DNA of 45,700 nt from JBMOPD01 sp049323615 (GCA_049323615.1 JBMOPD010000054.1:1-45700), one strand, 5' to 3'; counted from the stretch's first letter, positions 15,741 to 24,879 are shown. The notes: generated from the letters alone by a model not told the origin. A program made the numbers and translations.

Positions 15741-17576
15741 ATGGCGGAATTTGCGTACGATGTCAGGGACCTCAAGTTCATACTCAAAGAGTGGCTTGAC
15801 ATGGATGAGGTTTTTGCCCTGGACAGGTTTAAGGACAACTACGAGGCCGGCGACGTGGACTTCATACTGGACGAGGTATACAAGCTGGCCAGGGAGGTAG
15901 TCTTCCCGGTAAACAAGGAGGGCGACCAGACCGGGGTAAAGTTTGAGGGGGGTAAGGTAACAGTCCCCCGGGGGTGCGCCGGGGCCTACAGGTTCCTGCA
16001 GGAAAACGGGTGGGGGTCGGCCAACGAGTCCCTGGCTTCCGAGGCGCCCATGCCGCTTACCCTGTACCGGGCGTACAACGAGATGCTCATGGCGGCCTGC
16101 CCCGCCCTGATGTCATATATAAAGCTGACCACCGGGGCGGCCAACCTCATATACCGGTTCGGCACGGACAGCGACCGGGAAAAATTCCTGAATAAAATGC
16201 TCAGCGGCCGGTGGAGCGGCACCATGTGCCTGACCGAGCCCAACGCCGGTTCCGACGTGGGGGACGCCACCACCAGGGCCTTTCCCACCGGTGATCCCCG
16301 GATTTATAAAATAAGGGGCAACAAGATGTTTATCACCGGCGGAGAGGTGGACCTGGGCGAAAACATAATCCACATGGTGCTGGCCCGGCCCGAGGGCGGG
16401 GCCCCTGGATCAAAGGGGCTGGGGCTGTACATAGTGCCCAAGGTATGGGTAAACGACGACGGCAGTCTCGGGGAGCCCAACGACGTCACCTGCATAGGCG
16501 TGGAGCACAAGATGGGCCTGAGGGCCTCGGCCACGGCCATGCTGAGCTTTGGCGAAAACGACGGCTGCCGGGGGATACTGGTGGGGGACCCGCCGGACGC
16601 CTCGGGGGCCTCAAAGGGACTGGCCATGATGTTCCACATGATGAACGAGTCCCGCATCGGCACCGGCCACAACGCCCTGGCGCAAATGGCCGCGGCGTAT
16701 TACTTCGCCGCCCGGTACGCCAGCGAGCGCATACAGGGGAGGCCCTTCACCAACCCCGGGGCCGGCCGGGTGCCCATCATCAGGCACGAGGACGTGCGGA
16801 GAATGCTGCTTGAAATGAAGGCCCAGGTGGAAGCGATCAGGGCCATGATATTCAGGGGATTTTACTACCTTGACCTGGCCGAGCACGGCAGCGGCGAGAA
16901 GGCGGCCAGGTGCAAGGGGCTGGCCGGGATACTGACCCCCCTGATCAAGACCTACGCCAGCGAGACCGCCTGGGCCATGATCGGCCAGGCCATCCAGGTG
17001 TACGGGGGAGTGGGCTATACCGAAGAATACCCGGTGTCCCAGTACGCCCGGGACGTGAAAATACTCTCCATCTGGGAGGGCACGTCATTCATCCACGCCA
17101 TGGACCTGGTGGGCCGCAAGATGAACATGGGCGGCGGAAGGCCCTTCTCGGGCTGGATGGATGACAGGAAGGAATTCATAGAAAAGAACAGAAATAACGC
17201 CGCATTCGGAGCGGAGCTGGCCATGCTGGAAAAAGCCTGCCACGGCGTTGAGGAAATAAGGCAGCTATACTCTTCTTATCATGGGAACATGGCCGAAAAG
17301 GGCGCCCTGATACCGCTTTACGCCCCGCGGGTGCTGACCTGCTGCGCCCAGCTCTTTGCCGCAGAGTCCCTGGTCGACCAGGCCATGGTGGCCAAAAGGA
17401 AAATAGAGGATCTGGGCAGCGGGCACCACGACTATTCCTTCTACGCAGGCAAGATTTCGGCGGCCAGGTACTTTGCCAACAATATCCTGCCCAATGTCCT
17501 CATGCAGGCGGAACTAATCAAGAGGGAAGACAAATCCGCCCTTGAGTGCCCGGAAGAGTCCTTCCTGGTGGGCTAG
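15741..17576 (+). CDS. DmdC-like acyl-CoA dehydrogenase (about 600 aa type)
   Basis: A 611-residue flavoprotein, longer than classical acyl-CoA dehydrogenases (about 380). It matches the subgroup that includes 3-methylmercaptopropionyl-CoA dehydrogenase (DmdC), with an extra N-terminal helical domain and a C-terminal extension. Seen in the sequence: 'CLTEPNAGSDVGDATT' (substrate/FAD loop), 'GGVGYTEEYPVSQYARD' (FAD binding), and 'SIWEGTS' with the probable catalytic base Glu446. It introduces the alpha-beta double bond in an acyl-CoA and passes electrons to ETF. It is the first gene behind a consensus sigma-54 promoter. The subgroup covers many substrates, so the acyl-CoA is unknown. Confidence 0.9.
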   Translation: MAEFAYDVRDLKFILKEWLDMDEVFALDRFKDNYEAGDVDFILDEVYKLAREVVFPVNKEGDQTGVKFEGGKVTVPRGCAGAYRFLQENGWGSANESLASEAPMPLTLYRAYNEMLMAACPALMSYIKLTTGAANLIYRFGTDSDREKFLNKMLSGRWSGTMCLTEPNAGSDVGDATTRAFPTGDPRIYKIRGNKMFITGGEVDLGENIIHMVLARPEGGAPGSKGLGLYIVPKVWVNDDGSLGEPNDVTCIGVEHKMGLRASATAMLSFGENDGCRGILVGDPPDASGASKGLAMMFHMMNESRIGTGHNALAQMAAAYYFAARYASERIQGRPFTNPGAGRVPIIRHEDVRRMLLEMKAQVEAIRAMIFRGFYYLDLAEHGSGEKAARCKGLAGILTPLIKTYASETAWAMIGQAIQVYGGVGYTEEYPVSQYARDVKILSIWEGTSFIHAMDLVGRKMNMGGGRPFSGWMDDRKEFIEKNRNNAAFGAELAMLEKACHGVEEIRQLYSSYHGNMAEKGALIPLYAPRVLTCCAQLFAAESLVDQAMVAKRKIEDLGSGHHDYSFYAGKISAARYFANNILPNVLMQAELIKREDKSALECPEESFLVG

Positions 17577-17639
17577 CCGGCCGGTCAGTTGACAGGGGCG
17601 ACAATTGAAAGCCATAACCAAAAAAAGGTGGTTTGAAAA

Positions 17640-18503
17640 ATGACGGAGATCAAAAAAATTACCGTGATCGGCGCCGGCAACATGGGCCACCAGATAGCCC
17701 TGTGCGCAGCCCTGGCCGGATACCGGGTGTCGTGCACGGACATTGACAGCGCCATTCTGCAAAAGGCTGAGCAATTTGCCGACACCTACCTTCCCCAGCG
17801 GGTGGCCAAGGGGAAATTGACTGAAGAGGAGGCCCGGGCGGCCCGGGAAAGGATTAGCTTTACCCAAAGCCTGGAGGAGGCTGCCAAGGACGCCGACCTG
17901 GTGATCGAGGCGGTCATAGAAAAGCTGGACGTCAAGCGGAAGCTGTTCACCCAGCTGGACAAAATCTGCCCGCCGCACGCCATACTGGCCACCAACAGCT
18001 CCTATATCGTCAGCTCGAAAATAGCCGACGTCACCGGGCGGCCGGAGAAGGTCTGCAACATGCACTTCTTCAACCCCGCCCTGGCCAACAAGCTGGTGGA
18101 AGTGGTCAAGGGGCCGCACACGTCCGAAGACACCGTGGGTGCGGTGATGGAAGTGTCCAGGAGGATGGGTAAAAGCCCGGTGCTCCTGCAGAAGGAGATA
18201 TACGGGTTCCTGGTCAACAGGATAGTGTCGGCCATCAAGAACGAGGCCATCTACCTTTACGACATGGGCGTCGCCTCGCACGAGGACATCGACATGGCCG
18301 TTGTCCACGCCCTGGGGCACCCCATGGGGCCCTTCCGGCTGATGGACCTCACCGGGATCGACCTGACCTACCACATCGGCATGGAGCGCTACCAGGAGAC
18401 CGGTGACCCCAGGTACAGGCCGTCGCCGATTATAATTGAGAAGTACCTGAAAAAAGAGTGGGGGCGGAAGACCGGCAAGGGCTTTTATGACTACAGCCAG
18501 TGA
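17640..18503 (+). CDS. 3-hydroxyacyl-CoA dehydrogenase
   Basis: A 287-residue NAD-dependent enzyme, the usual length of the bacterial short form (Hbd/PaaH). The N-terminal Rossmann motif is 'VIGAGNMGHQIA'. The catalytic His is in 'NMHFFNPA', followed by 'KLVEVVKGPHTS' and the C-terminal helical domain ('GFLVNRI', 'GHPMGPFRLMDLTGID'). It oxidises a 3-hydroxyacyl-CoA to the 3-oxoacyl-CoA for the thiolase encoded next. It is codirectional with its neighbours and 63 nt after the dehydrogenase. Confidence 0.95.
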   Translation: MTEIKKITVIGAGNMGHQIALCAALAGYRVSCTDIDSAILQKAEQFADTYLPQRVAKGKLTEEEARAARERISFTQSLEEAAKDADLVIEAVIEKLDVKRKLFTQLDKICPPHAILATNSSYIVSSKIADVTGRPEKVCNMHFFNPALANKLVEVVKGPHTSEDTVGAVMEVSRRMGKSPVLLQKEIYGFLVNRIVSAIKNEAIYLYDMGVASHEDIDMAVVHALGHPMGPFRLMDLTGIDLTYHIGMERYQETGDPRYRPSPIIIEKYLKKEWGRKTGKGFYDYSQ

Positions 18504-18506
18504 GAA

Positions 18507-18548
18507 AAGCTGCTGGCAGTCAGCCGCCAGCCGGCAGCTATCGGCAGA
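18507..18548. repeat. Dispersed AGCTG-type intergenic repeat, copy 2
   Basis: Units such as GCTGGCAGTCAGCCGCCAGC lie between the hydroxyacyl-CoA dehydrogenase and thiolase genes. Confidence 0.7.
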
Positions 18549-18593
18549 GAGAATGATATATTCCCAATTCCCGACCCAGGAGGGGGCGCAAAA

Positions 18594-19784
18594 TTGGAAA
18601 AAGGTGTTTTTATCATAAGCGCGGTGCGCACGGCCATCGGCCGCTACGGCGGAAGCCTGCGGACGGTGACCTCCGGCGAACTGGGCGCAGTGGTGATTAA
18701 AGAGGGGCTTAAGAGGTCCGGCGTGTCGCCGGAAAGGGTGGACGAGGTGATCATGGGGGAGGTCCGCCAGAGCACCGAGTCGGCCAACATGGCCAGGGTG
18801 GCTGCGCTCAGGGCCGGCCTGCCCGAGGAGGTCCCGGCCTACACAGTGAACAGGCTGTGCGCCTCGGCCATGGAGGCCCTGTACAGCGGCTACCTGAGGA
18901 TTGCCTCCGGAGAGGCCGGCATCGTGGTGGCGGGCGGGGCCGAGAACATGAGCCGGGCGCCGTATTACATCCGCGGGGCCAGGTGGGGCGACGGAACGGT
19001 CCAGCTGATTGACTCCAATCTGGAGGGGGGTCCCGGCGCCCAGCCCAACGAGACTTACGGGCCCGACCTGAGCATGGGCATGACCGCGGAAAACGTGGCC
19101 GAGAAATACAACATCACCCGGGAGGACCAGGATATTTTCGCCCTGCGCAGCCAGCGGCTGGCCGCGGCCGCCATCAGCGGGGGAAGGTTTAAGGACGAGA
19201 TTGTGCCGGTAGAGATAACGGCAAAGAAAAAGACCATGCTTTTTGACACCGATGAGTTTCCCCGGCCGGAAACCACCCTGGAGGTGCTGGCGGGCTTAAA
19301 GCCGGCCTTCAAAAAGGGCGGGTCGGTTACGGCGGGAAACTCCTGCGGCAGGAATGACGGGGCCGCGGCCATGGTGCTGGCCTCGGGCAGGGCGGTGAAA
19401 GAGTTTGGCCTGACTCCCCTGGGCAGGCTTTTGGGATTCAGCGCCGCCGGGGTTTCCCCCCGGCACATGGGCATCGGCCCGGTGCCGGCGGTGAAAAAGC
19501 TATTGGCAAAGCTCAACCTCACCCTGGGGGACATCGACCTTGTCGAGCTCAACGAGGCCTTTGCCTCCCAGGCGCTGGCCTGCATCAGGGAACTGGGCCT
19601 GGATTTGGACCGCACCAATGTAAACGGAGGCGGCATCGCCCTGGGACATCCACTGGGGGCCACCGGCTGCAGGCTTTGTGTAACGCTGCTCCACGAGATG
19701 AAGAGGCGGAACGCCCGGCTGGGGCTGGCCACCCTGTGTGTGGGCGGGGGGCAGGGAATGGCCGCCGTGATAGAAAATATATAA
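18594..19784 (+). CDS. Acetyl-CoA C-acyltransferase (thiolase)
   Basis: A 396-residue classical thiolase. All active-site elements are present: nucleophile Cys89 in 'NRLCASAMEAL', His in 'GGGIALGHPLGATGCR', and the second Cys in 'TLCVGGGQGMA'. It cleaves 3-oxoacyl-CoA to acetyl-CoA and a shortened acyl-CoA, or runs in reverse. The start is TTG 18594 behind GGAGGGGG. The gap before it (18504-18593) contains one of the dispersed AGCTG-type repeats. Confidence 0.96.
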   Translation: MEKGVFIISAVRTAIGRYGGSLRTVTSGELGAVVIKEGLKRSGVSPERVDEVIMGEVRQSTESANMARVAALRAGLPEEVPAYTVNRLCASAMEALYSGYLRIASGEAGIVVAGGAENMSRAPYYIRGARWGDGTVQLIDSNLEGGPGAQPNETYGPDLSMGMTAENVAEKYNITREDQDIFALRSQRLAAAAISGGRFKDEIVPVEITAKKKTMLFDTDEFPRPETTLEVLAGLKPAFKKGGSVTAGNSCGRNDGAAAMVLASGRAVKEFGLTPLGRLLGFSAAGVSPRHMGIGPVPAVKKLLAKLNLTLGDIDLVELNEAFASQALACIRELGLDLDRTNVNGGGIALGHPLGATGCRLCVTLLHEMKRRNARLGLATLCVGGGQGMAAVIENI

Positions 19785-19808
19785 GGCAGTACAGGGAGGG
19801 GATTACGG

Positions 19809-20588
19809 TTGGATTATAAAAATATTTTGTTAGAGAAGGACGGTAATATTGCCTTAATTACCCTAAACCGGCCGGAGGTGCGCAACGCGCTTGACCCCCT
19901 GACGTGGGCGGAAATACGCAGCGCCACGAGGGAGTGCCGCTTTGACGCCAATGTCCGGGTGGTCATAATCACCGGGGCCGGCGGCAAGGCCTTCGCCTCG
20001 GGGGCCGACATAAGGTCGCTGAGGGAGCGGGAAACACTGGAGGTATTGAAAAGCGAGGCCCAGGAGGCCTTAAACGACATAGAAAACCTTGAAAAGCCGG
20101 TGATTGCCGCCATAGACGGGTTCGCCCTGGGCGGGGGCTGTGAGCTCGCCCTGGCCTGCGATATAAGGATTGCCACCGAGCGTTCAAAGCTGGGCCAGCC
20201 CGAGGTCAACCTGGGCATAATCCCGGGGGCCGGGGGAACCCAGAGGCTGCAGAGGGTGGTGGGCATAGCCAAGGCCAAGGAGCTGATCTTCACCGGCGAC
20301 ATAATCAGCGCCCGGGAAGCCAGGGAAATAGGCCTGGTCAACAAGGTGGTGGAGGACCCCGGGGCCCTGCTGGCCGCCGCCAGGGAAATGGCCGGAAAAA
20401 TAATCGCCAAGGGCCCGGTGGCCGTCAGCCTGGCCAAGACAGCCATCAACGTGGGGGCCAATACCGACATCAACACCGGGCTGTTGTTTGAGAAGCACGC
20501 CCAGGCCGTGGCCTTTTCCACCGGCGACCGCATCGAGGGGACCACGGCCTTCCTGGAAAAGCGCAAGCCCGATTTCAAGGGCCGGTAA
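19809..20588 (+). CDS. Enoyl-CoA hydratase
   Basis: A 259-residue crotonase-fold enzyme of normal length, with 'GGKAFASGADIRSL' (oxyanion hole), 'FALGGGCELALACDIRIA' (first catalytic Glu region) and 'GQPEVNLGIIPGAGGTQRL' (second catalytic Glu). Both glutamates expected of a hydratase are present. It hydrates the trans-2-enoyl-CoA made by an acyl-CoA dehydrogenase. The start is TTG 19809 after AGGGAGGGG. Confidence 0.95.
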   Translation: MDYKNILLEKDGNIALITLNRPEVRNALDPLTWAEIRSATRECRFDANVRVVIITGAGGKAFASGADIRSLRERETLEVLKSEAQEALNDIENLEKPVIAAIDGFALGGGCELALACDIRIATERSKLGQPEVNLGIIPGAGGTQRLQRVVGIAKAKELIFTGDIISAREAREIGLVNKVVEDPGALLAAAREMAGKIIAKGPVAVSLAKTAINVGANTDINTGLLFEKHAQAVAFSTGDRIEGTTAFLEKRKPDFKGR

Positions 20589-20640
20589 ATAAAACCGGGA
20601 ATTCGAAATTTGGAATTTGGGACCGGAGGGGAGTATATTT

Positions 20641-21795
20641 ATGGATTTCAACATTTCCGACGAGATCAGGGACATGAAGCGCACCTTAAGGGACTTCGTG
20701 GACAACGAGGTGGACGCCTACGGCATGCAGATAGAGGAGGAGGACCTGATCCCCCCGCACCTGATTGAAAAGGCGAAAGAAATGGGCCTTTTCGGCATGA
20801 GCATACCCGAGGAGTACGGCGGGCTGGGGCTTGGCATGCTGGACCGCTGCCTGCTGCTGGAAGAGCTGGGCCGGACCAACATGGGGTTTACCACGTACAT
20901 CGGCGCCCACGTGGGCATCGGCAGCACCGGCATAGTTGAGATGGCCTCCGGGGAGCTGAAGAAAAAGTACCTGCCGGCCATGGCCAGCGGGGAAAAGCTG
21001 GGCGCCTTCGCCCTCACCGAGCCCGACGCCGGGTCCGACGCCTCCAGTATGAAAACAACGGCCGTTTTAAAAGGCGACAAGTGGATATTAAACGGATTGA
21101 AGCACTTTATCACCAACGCCCCCGACGCCGATATTTTTACGGTTATCGCCGTTACCGACAAGGCCGCCGGGACCAAGGGCGGCTATACGGCGTTCCTGGT
21201 GGAAAAGGATTTCCCCGGCTTTTCCATCGGCACGGTGGAAAAGAAAATGGGGCTCAGGGGATCCCACACCTCCGAGGTGATCTTCCAGGACTGCGAGGTT
21301 CCGGCCGAAAACGTGCTGGGCCAGGTGGGGCGGGGCTACGCCGGGGCCTTAAAGATACTGAGCAAGGGGCGGGTGGCCCTGGGCGCCCGCTGCGTGGGGG
21401 CCTGCGACAAGCTGGTGGAGCTGTCGGCCAGGTACGCCCAGCAGAGGGTGCAGTTCGGCAAGCCCGTAGCCAGTTTCCAGGCCATCCAGTGGATGCTGGC
21501 GGAGATGGCCACCGACACCGAGGCCGCCCGGGCGCTTACCTACAGGGTGGCGTGGATGGTGGACCAGGGGCTGCCGGTGGTAAAGGAAGGCCCCATGGTC
21601 AAGCTTTTCGCCTCCGAGGCCCTGGCCAGGGTGGTGGACAAAGCGGTCCAGATCCACGGGGGGATGGGGTACATGAAGGAATTCCCGGTGGAGCGGTTTT
21701 ACCGTGACGCCAGGATTACCCGCATATATGAAGGGACCAACGAGATCCAGCGGATGGTTATCGCCGGCAGGCTGCTGAAGGAGTATGAGGTATAG
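20641..21795 (+). CDS. Acyl-CoA dehydrogenase
   Basis: A 384-residue standard acyl-CoA dehydrogenase, with 'FALTEPDAGSDASS', 'HGGMGYMKEFPVERFYRDAR' and the catalytic base Glu364 in 'YEGTNEIQR'. It is flavin-dependent and uses ETF as electron acceptor. The start is ATG 20641, 8 nt after GGAGGGGAG; the extension to 20617 contains that site. A second, classical dehydrogenase beside the DmdC-like one suggests two dehydrogenation steps or two acyl-CoA intermediates in the same pathway. Confidence 0.95.
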   Translation: MDFNISDEIRDMKRTLRDFVDNEVDAYGMQIEEEDLIPPHLIEKAKEMGLFGMSIPEEYGGLGLGMLDRCLLLEELGRTNMGFTTYIGAHVGIGSTGIVEMASGELKKKYLPAMASGEKLGAFALTEPDAGSDASSMKTTAVLKGDKWILNGLKHFITNAPDADIFTVIAVTDKAAGTKGGYTAFLVEKDFPGFSIGTVEKKMGLRGSHTSEVIFQDCEVPAENVLGQVGRGYAGALKILSKGRVALGARCVGACDKLVELSARYAQQRVQFGKPVASFQAIQWMLAEMATDTEAARALTYRVAWMVDQGLPVVKEGPMVKLFASEALARVVDKAVQIHGGMGYMKEFPVERFYRDARITRIYEGTNEIQRMVIAGRLLKEYEV

Positions 21796-21827
21796 CCTTG
21801 ATGGTTCAAAAAAGGAAGGTGAAATGG

Positions 21828-23006
21828 TTGGAAGAGGTGGCCATAATCGGCGCCGGGCAGACCCAGTACGGTGATTTTCCCACCCTGGGGATAAAGGAGC
21901 TTTTCGCCCGGGCGTATATTGAGATGCTGCAGAGCGTTGACCGGGGGCTGGACCCGCAGATGATCCAGGCGGCTTACATAGGCTGCCTCAGCGCCGGAGG
22001 CGGGTTCCAGCTGGGGCAGCTGGCCCCGCTGCTGATGGGACATGTGGGGCTGCCCCACGTAAACGCCGTCAGGATTGAAAACGCCTGCGCCTCCGGGGGA
22101 TATGCCCTGTATAACGCCGCCTGCGCGGTGGCCTCGGGGAAATTCGACCTGGTCCTGGCGGCGGGAGTGGAAAAAATGAGGGATGTTTCCTCCAGCAAAG
22201 GCAGGTACTGGCTGGGGGTGTCGGGGGACACTGAGTACGAACGCCTGGCCGGATCCACCTTTGCCGGCATTTATGCCCTGATGGCTGCCAGGTATATGTA
22301 CGAGTACGGCCTGAAGAGAGAGCACCTTTCCATGGTGGCCGTGAAAAATCACCGTCACGCGGTGGCCAACCCCAAGGCGCAGTTCCGCAAAGAGATTACG
22401 CTGGAGCAGGCCGTGAAGGGTGTTCCCGTGGCCTACCCCTTCAACGTCTGGGACTGCAGCCCGACCTCGGACGGGGCTGCGGCGGTGCTTCTCTGCAATG
22501 CCAGGATAGCCGGAAACTTTACCGATAAGCCCGTTTTCCTGAAAGGATTCGGTGCGGCCAGCGACTACCTGGCCATCCACGACCGGAACTCCCTTACGGG
22601 ACTGGCCGCCACCCGCAAGGCCGCAGCCGAGGCATACAAACAGGCCGGCATCACCCCCCGGGACATTGATTTCGCGGAGGTGCACGACTGCTTTACGATT
22701 GCTGAAATACTGGCCTACGGCGACCTGGGGTTTTGCGAGGAAGGGAAGGCCCACCGCCTGCTGGAGGAGGGTGTGACCCGGCTGGGCGGAAAATTGCCGG
22801 TGAACGTCAGCGGCGGCCTCAAGGCCAAAGGCCATCCCATCGGGGCCACCGGCTGCGGCATGGCCTGTGAGATATTCAAACAGCTGAGGGATGAGGCAAA
22901 GGAACCCACCAGGCAGGTAAAAAACGCCAGGGTTGCCCTGTCCCACAACGTGGGCGGGTCCGGCGGCACGGCCGCGGTCTTTGTATATCAAAGGGGTGAT
23001 CGCTGA
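21828..23006 (+). CDS. SCP-x/BbsB-like thiolase
   Basis: A 392-residue thiolase of the SCP2/non-specific lipid-transfer type. Nucleophile Cys87 is in 'ENACASGG' and His336 in 'LKAKGHPIGATG'. The usual C-terminal catalytic Cys loop is replaced by 'SHNVGGSGG'. Thiolases of this type commonly need a DUF35 partner (as in BbsAB of benzylsuccinate oxidation and the archaeal acetoacetyl-CoA thiolase), and one is encoded two genes on. I favour TTG 21828 (behind AAGGAAGGTG, giving the family-typical start 'MEEVAIIGAGQTQYG'). ATG 21801 is the alternative. Its stop overlaps the next gene (TGATG). Confidence 0.88.
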   Translation: MEEVAIIGAGQTQYGDFPTLGIKELFARAYIEMLQSVDRGLDPQMIQAAYIGCLSAGGGFQLGQLAPLLMGHVGLPHVNAVRIENACASGGYALYNAACAVASGKFDLVLAAGVEKMRDVSSSKGRYWLGVSGDTEYERLAGSTFAGIYALMAARYMYEYGLKREHLSMVAVKNHRHAVANPKAQFRKEITLEQAVKGVPVAYPFNVWDCSPTSDGAAAVLLCNARIAGNFTDKPVFLKGFGAASDYLAIHDRNSLTGLAATRKAAAEAYKQAGITPRDIDFAEVHDCFTIAEILAYGDLGFCEEGKAHRLLEEGVTRLGGKLPVNVSGGLKAKGHPIGATGCGMACEIFKQLRDEAKEPTRQVKNARVALSHNVGGSGGTAAVFVYQRGDR

Positions 23007-24010
23007 TGGCCAAAAGTGTGGTGTCTTACGGAGTTTATGTACCGTTTTTGCGCATCAAGAGGGACGAGTATTTAATCGCCCTGGGAAGCTGCGGCGCCGA
23101 TATGAAAGAAAAAGCGGTAATGGATATAGACGAGGACGTGATCACCATGGCCGTGGAAGCCGCCAGGGATGCCACGGCGGGCCTGGATACGGGCGGTATA
23201 GGGGTGCTGGCCCTGGCCTCGGCCAACTTTCCCTACCAGGAAAAGGTGATGGCGGGAACAATGGTGGAGGCCCTGGGGCTGAACAATGATGTCCTCACCA
23301 GCCACCACGGCAATTCCACCCTGGCGGGCAGCGAGGCCTTTCTGGCCGCCATGGGCCTGCTGGATCAGACGGACCGGAAGTACGCCCTGGTGGTAATATC
23401 CGATGCCCCGGCAGCCGGGGTGTCCGAAGATATGGACCACGGATTGGGCGCGGGATCTTGCGCCTTTGTCCTGGCCAAGGACGGGCCGGGCCTGGAATTC
23501 GGCGGGGTGTACGCCTATTCCGGAGAATACATGGGCCTGCGTTACAGGCTGCCCGGAGAAACGGAAATCAGGGATATAGGCGTCAGGGCTTATTCCTCCA
23601 TGGCCTTCAATGAGGCGGCAAGATCTTCGGTTGCCGGGCTGCTGGCCAAACTGGGAAGAGTTCCCGGGGACTACCGCCACATTGTGCTGCCCCAGGCCGA
23701 TGTAAAAGCCTCCTTGGCCCTGGCCGGAAAGATGGGCTTCAGTGAAGAACAGCTTAGAGAAGGCCTTGTTTTTGACCGGGTGGGGGACACCGGGGCCTGC
23801 TCACCGTTCCTGGGATTGTGCAGTGTACTGGACTGCGCCGCCCCCGGCGATAAAATAATTGTCTGCTCTTACGGAGCCGGCGGGGGCAGCCACGCCCTGA
23901 GCTTTAATTTGAGTGTTCCGCCCCAAAAACGAAAGGCGGTCAGGGATCTACTGGACCGGAAGAGATACATTAATTACATCCACTACCTTAAATTGAAAAA
24001 AATAATTTGA
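23006..24010 (+). CDS. HMG-CoA synthase-like thiolase-fold protein without catalytic residues
   Basis: A 334-residue protein resembling archaeal 3-hydroxy-3-methylglutaryl-CoA synthase ('YGVYVPFLRIKRDEY', 'AVEAARDA', 'SYGAGGGSHAL'). The residues needed for that reaction appear absent. The general-base Glu segment reads 'ASANFPY' (Ala near 73). The nucleophile loop reads 'SHHGNSTLAGSEAF' with no Cys (about 99-112). The His loop reads 'RHIVLPQADV' (about 224-233). It is therefore more likely a structural or regulatory partner than a synthase. It is wedged between the SCP-x-like thiolase (1-nt overlap) and DUF35 genes, mirroring the archaeal thiolase-HMGCS-DUF35 complex. My residue mapping is by eye. 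Confidence 0.8.
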   Translation: MAKSVVSYGVYVPFLRIKRDEYLIALGSCGADMKEKAVMDIDEDVITMAVEAARDATAGLDTGGIGVLALASANFPYQEKVMAGTMVEALGLNNDVLTSHHGNSTLAGSEAFLAAMGLLDQTDRKYALVVISDAPAAGVSEDMDHGLGAGSCAFVLAKDGPGLEFGGVYAYSGEYMGLRYRLPGETEIRDIGVRAYSSMAFNEAARSSVAGLLAKLGRVPGDYRHIVLPQADVKASLALAGKMGFSEEQLREGLVFDRVGDTGACSPFLGLCSVLDCAAPGDKIIVCSYGAGGGSHALSFNLSVPPQKRKAVRDLLDRKRYINYIHYLKLKKII

Positions 24011-24019
24011 GGTGATTGT

Positions 24020-24436
24020 ATGGGCGCCCATATTTCCATTCCCATGTACCGGAGAACCGTGCCCCAGCGCTACAGGCTGGCGGGGCAGAGGTGTGTGCGG
24101 TGCGGGGGGGTGAATTTTCCGCCGAAGGCAGTCTGTAAGCACTGTCTGACCGGAAAAGAGTTTGAGGATATACCGCTGAGCGGAAAAGGCACAGTGTATT
24201 CTTACACCGTTATCGCCGGGGGCGGCGCCCCGCCGGAATTCACCGGGGAAGCGCGGTGCAAGGGCAGCTACCCGGTGGTGCTGGTAGAACTTGAGGAGGG
24301 TCCCAGGATTATCGCCCAGTTGATAAATCCCCCGGAGGAGGGGATTTCCATAGGCATGAAGGTGGAAGCGGTTTTCAGAAGGATTTACGAAGAAGAGGGG
24401 GTAGTCCGCTACGGGTTCAAATTCCGCCCGGTTTAA
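24020..24436 (+). CDS. DUF35 zinc-ribbon/OB-fold protein (thiolase partner)
   Basis: A 138-residue DUF35 protein. The rubredoxin-like zinc ribbon 'CVRCGGVNFPPKAVCKHC' (C-x2-C...C-x2-C) is followed by an OB-fold ('GKGTVYSYTVI', 'YPVVLVELEEGPRIIAQL'). In BbsA and in the archaeal thiolase/HMGCS complex this protein bridges subunits and helps hold the CoA substrate. The position directly after the SCP-x thiolase and HMGCS-like genes supports a three-protein complex. It is the last gene of the catabolic block, and a terminator follows. Confidence 0.92.
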   Translation: MGAHISIPMYRRTVPQRYRLAGQRCVRCGGVNFPPKAVCKHCLTGKEFEDIPLSGKGTVYSYTVIAGGGAPPEFTGEARCKGSYPVVLVELEEGPRIIAQLINPPEEGISIGMKVEAVFRRIYEEEGVVRYGFKFRPV

Positions 24437-24574
24437 GGACCGTGGTCAGTCCGCCTGCTTTACATGATAAGCTGTTTTCACATGCCGGCCCTTTGGGAAT
24501 ACTCGCCTTGATATAACTTTGGAATCAGCCATTCCCGCAGAAAAAATAAATCCCGCAATCAAAAAAAGAAAAAG

Positions 24575-24612
24575 CCAAACCGCCTGCTTTATGCGGAAAG
24601 GTTTGGTTTTTT
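24575..24612 (+). terminator. Terminator closing the catabolic block
   Basis: CCAAACC (24575-24581) pairs with GGTTTGG (24600-24606), with further CCGC/GCGG pairing inside, followed by TTTTTT. Confidence 0.85.
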
Positions 24613-24777
24613 AAAGTCACGTCAATTTTTTGGCGCGCCGGGCAGTTGATAATATATAAGACTACCCGGCTTTTATATTTATGTTAAAGAAAAGGCAGGC
24701 AGGGTTTACAGCCATTACCTGCCCATTATTTGCGGCATCTATGCTATAATTACTTGTTGTCACTTCAATTAAGCAAA

Positions 24778-24858
24778 TCAGTCGTCAGCCATCATCTGTA
24801 ACCAGACAAGGGTTTTAATTAGTATAGCTGACAGCTAACAGCTAACAGCTGGCAGCTT
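24778..24858. repeat. Dispersed AGCTG-type intergenic repeat, copy 3
   Basis: Tandem AGCTGACAGCTAACAGCTAA units; the clearest copy, with 7-nt periodicity (CAGCTAA). Confidence 0.75.
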
Positions 24859-24879
24859 AGTTAAGAGGGGAAGGTTGGC

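Larger units (their letters stand above)
24437..24879 (+). other. Intergenic region with terminator(s) and repeats
   Basis: No gene seen. It holds the terminator at 24575-24612, a weaker GC hairpin (GCCGGG 24637-24642 with CCCGGC 24665-24670, then TTTTA), and an AGCTG-type repeat tract (24778-24858) ending just before the ribosome site of the next gene. Confidence 0.7.

Noticed and set aside
24778..24858. CRISPR array
   Set aside because: Units are about 7 nt and degenerate, with no spacers and no cas genes nearby.
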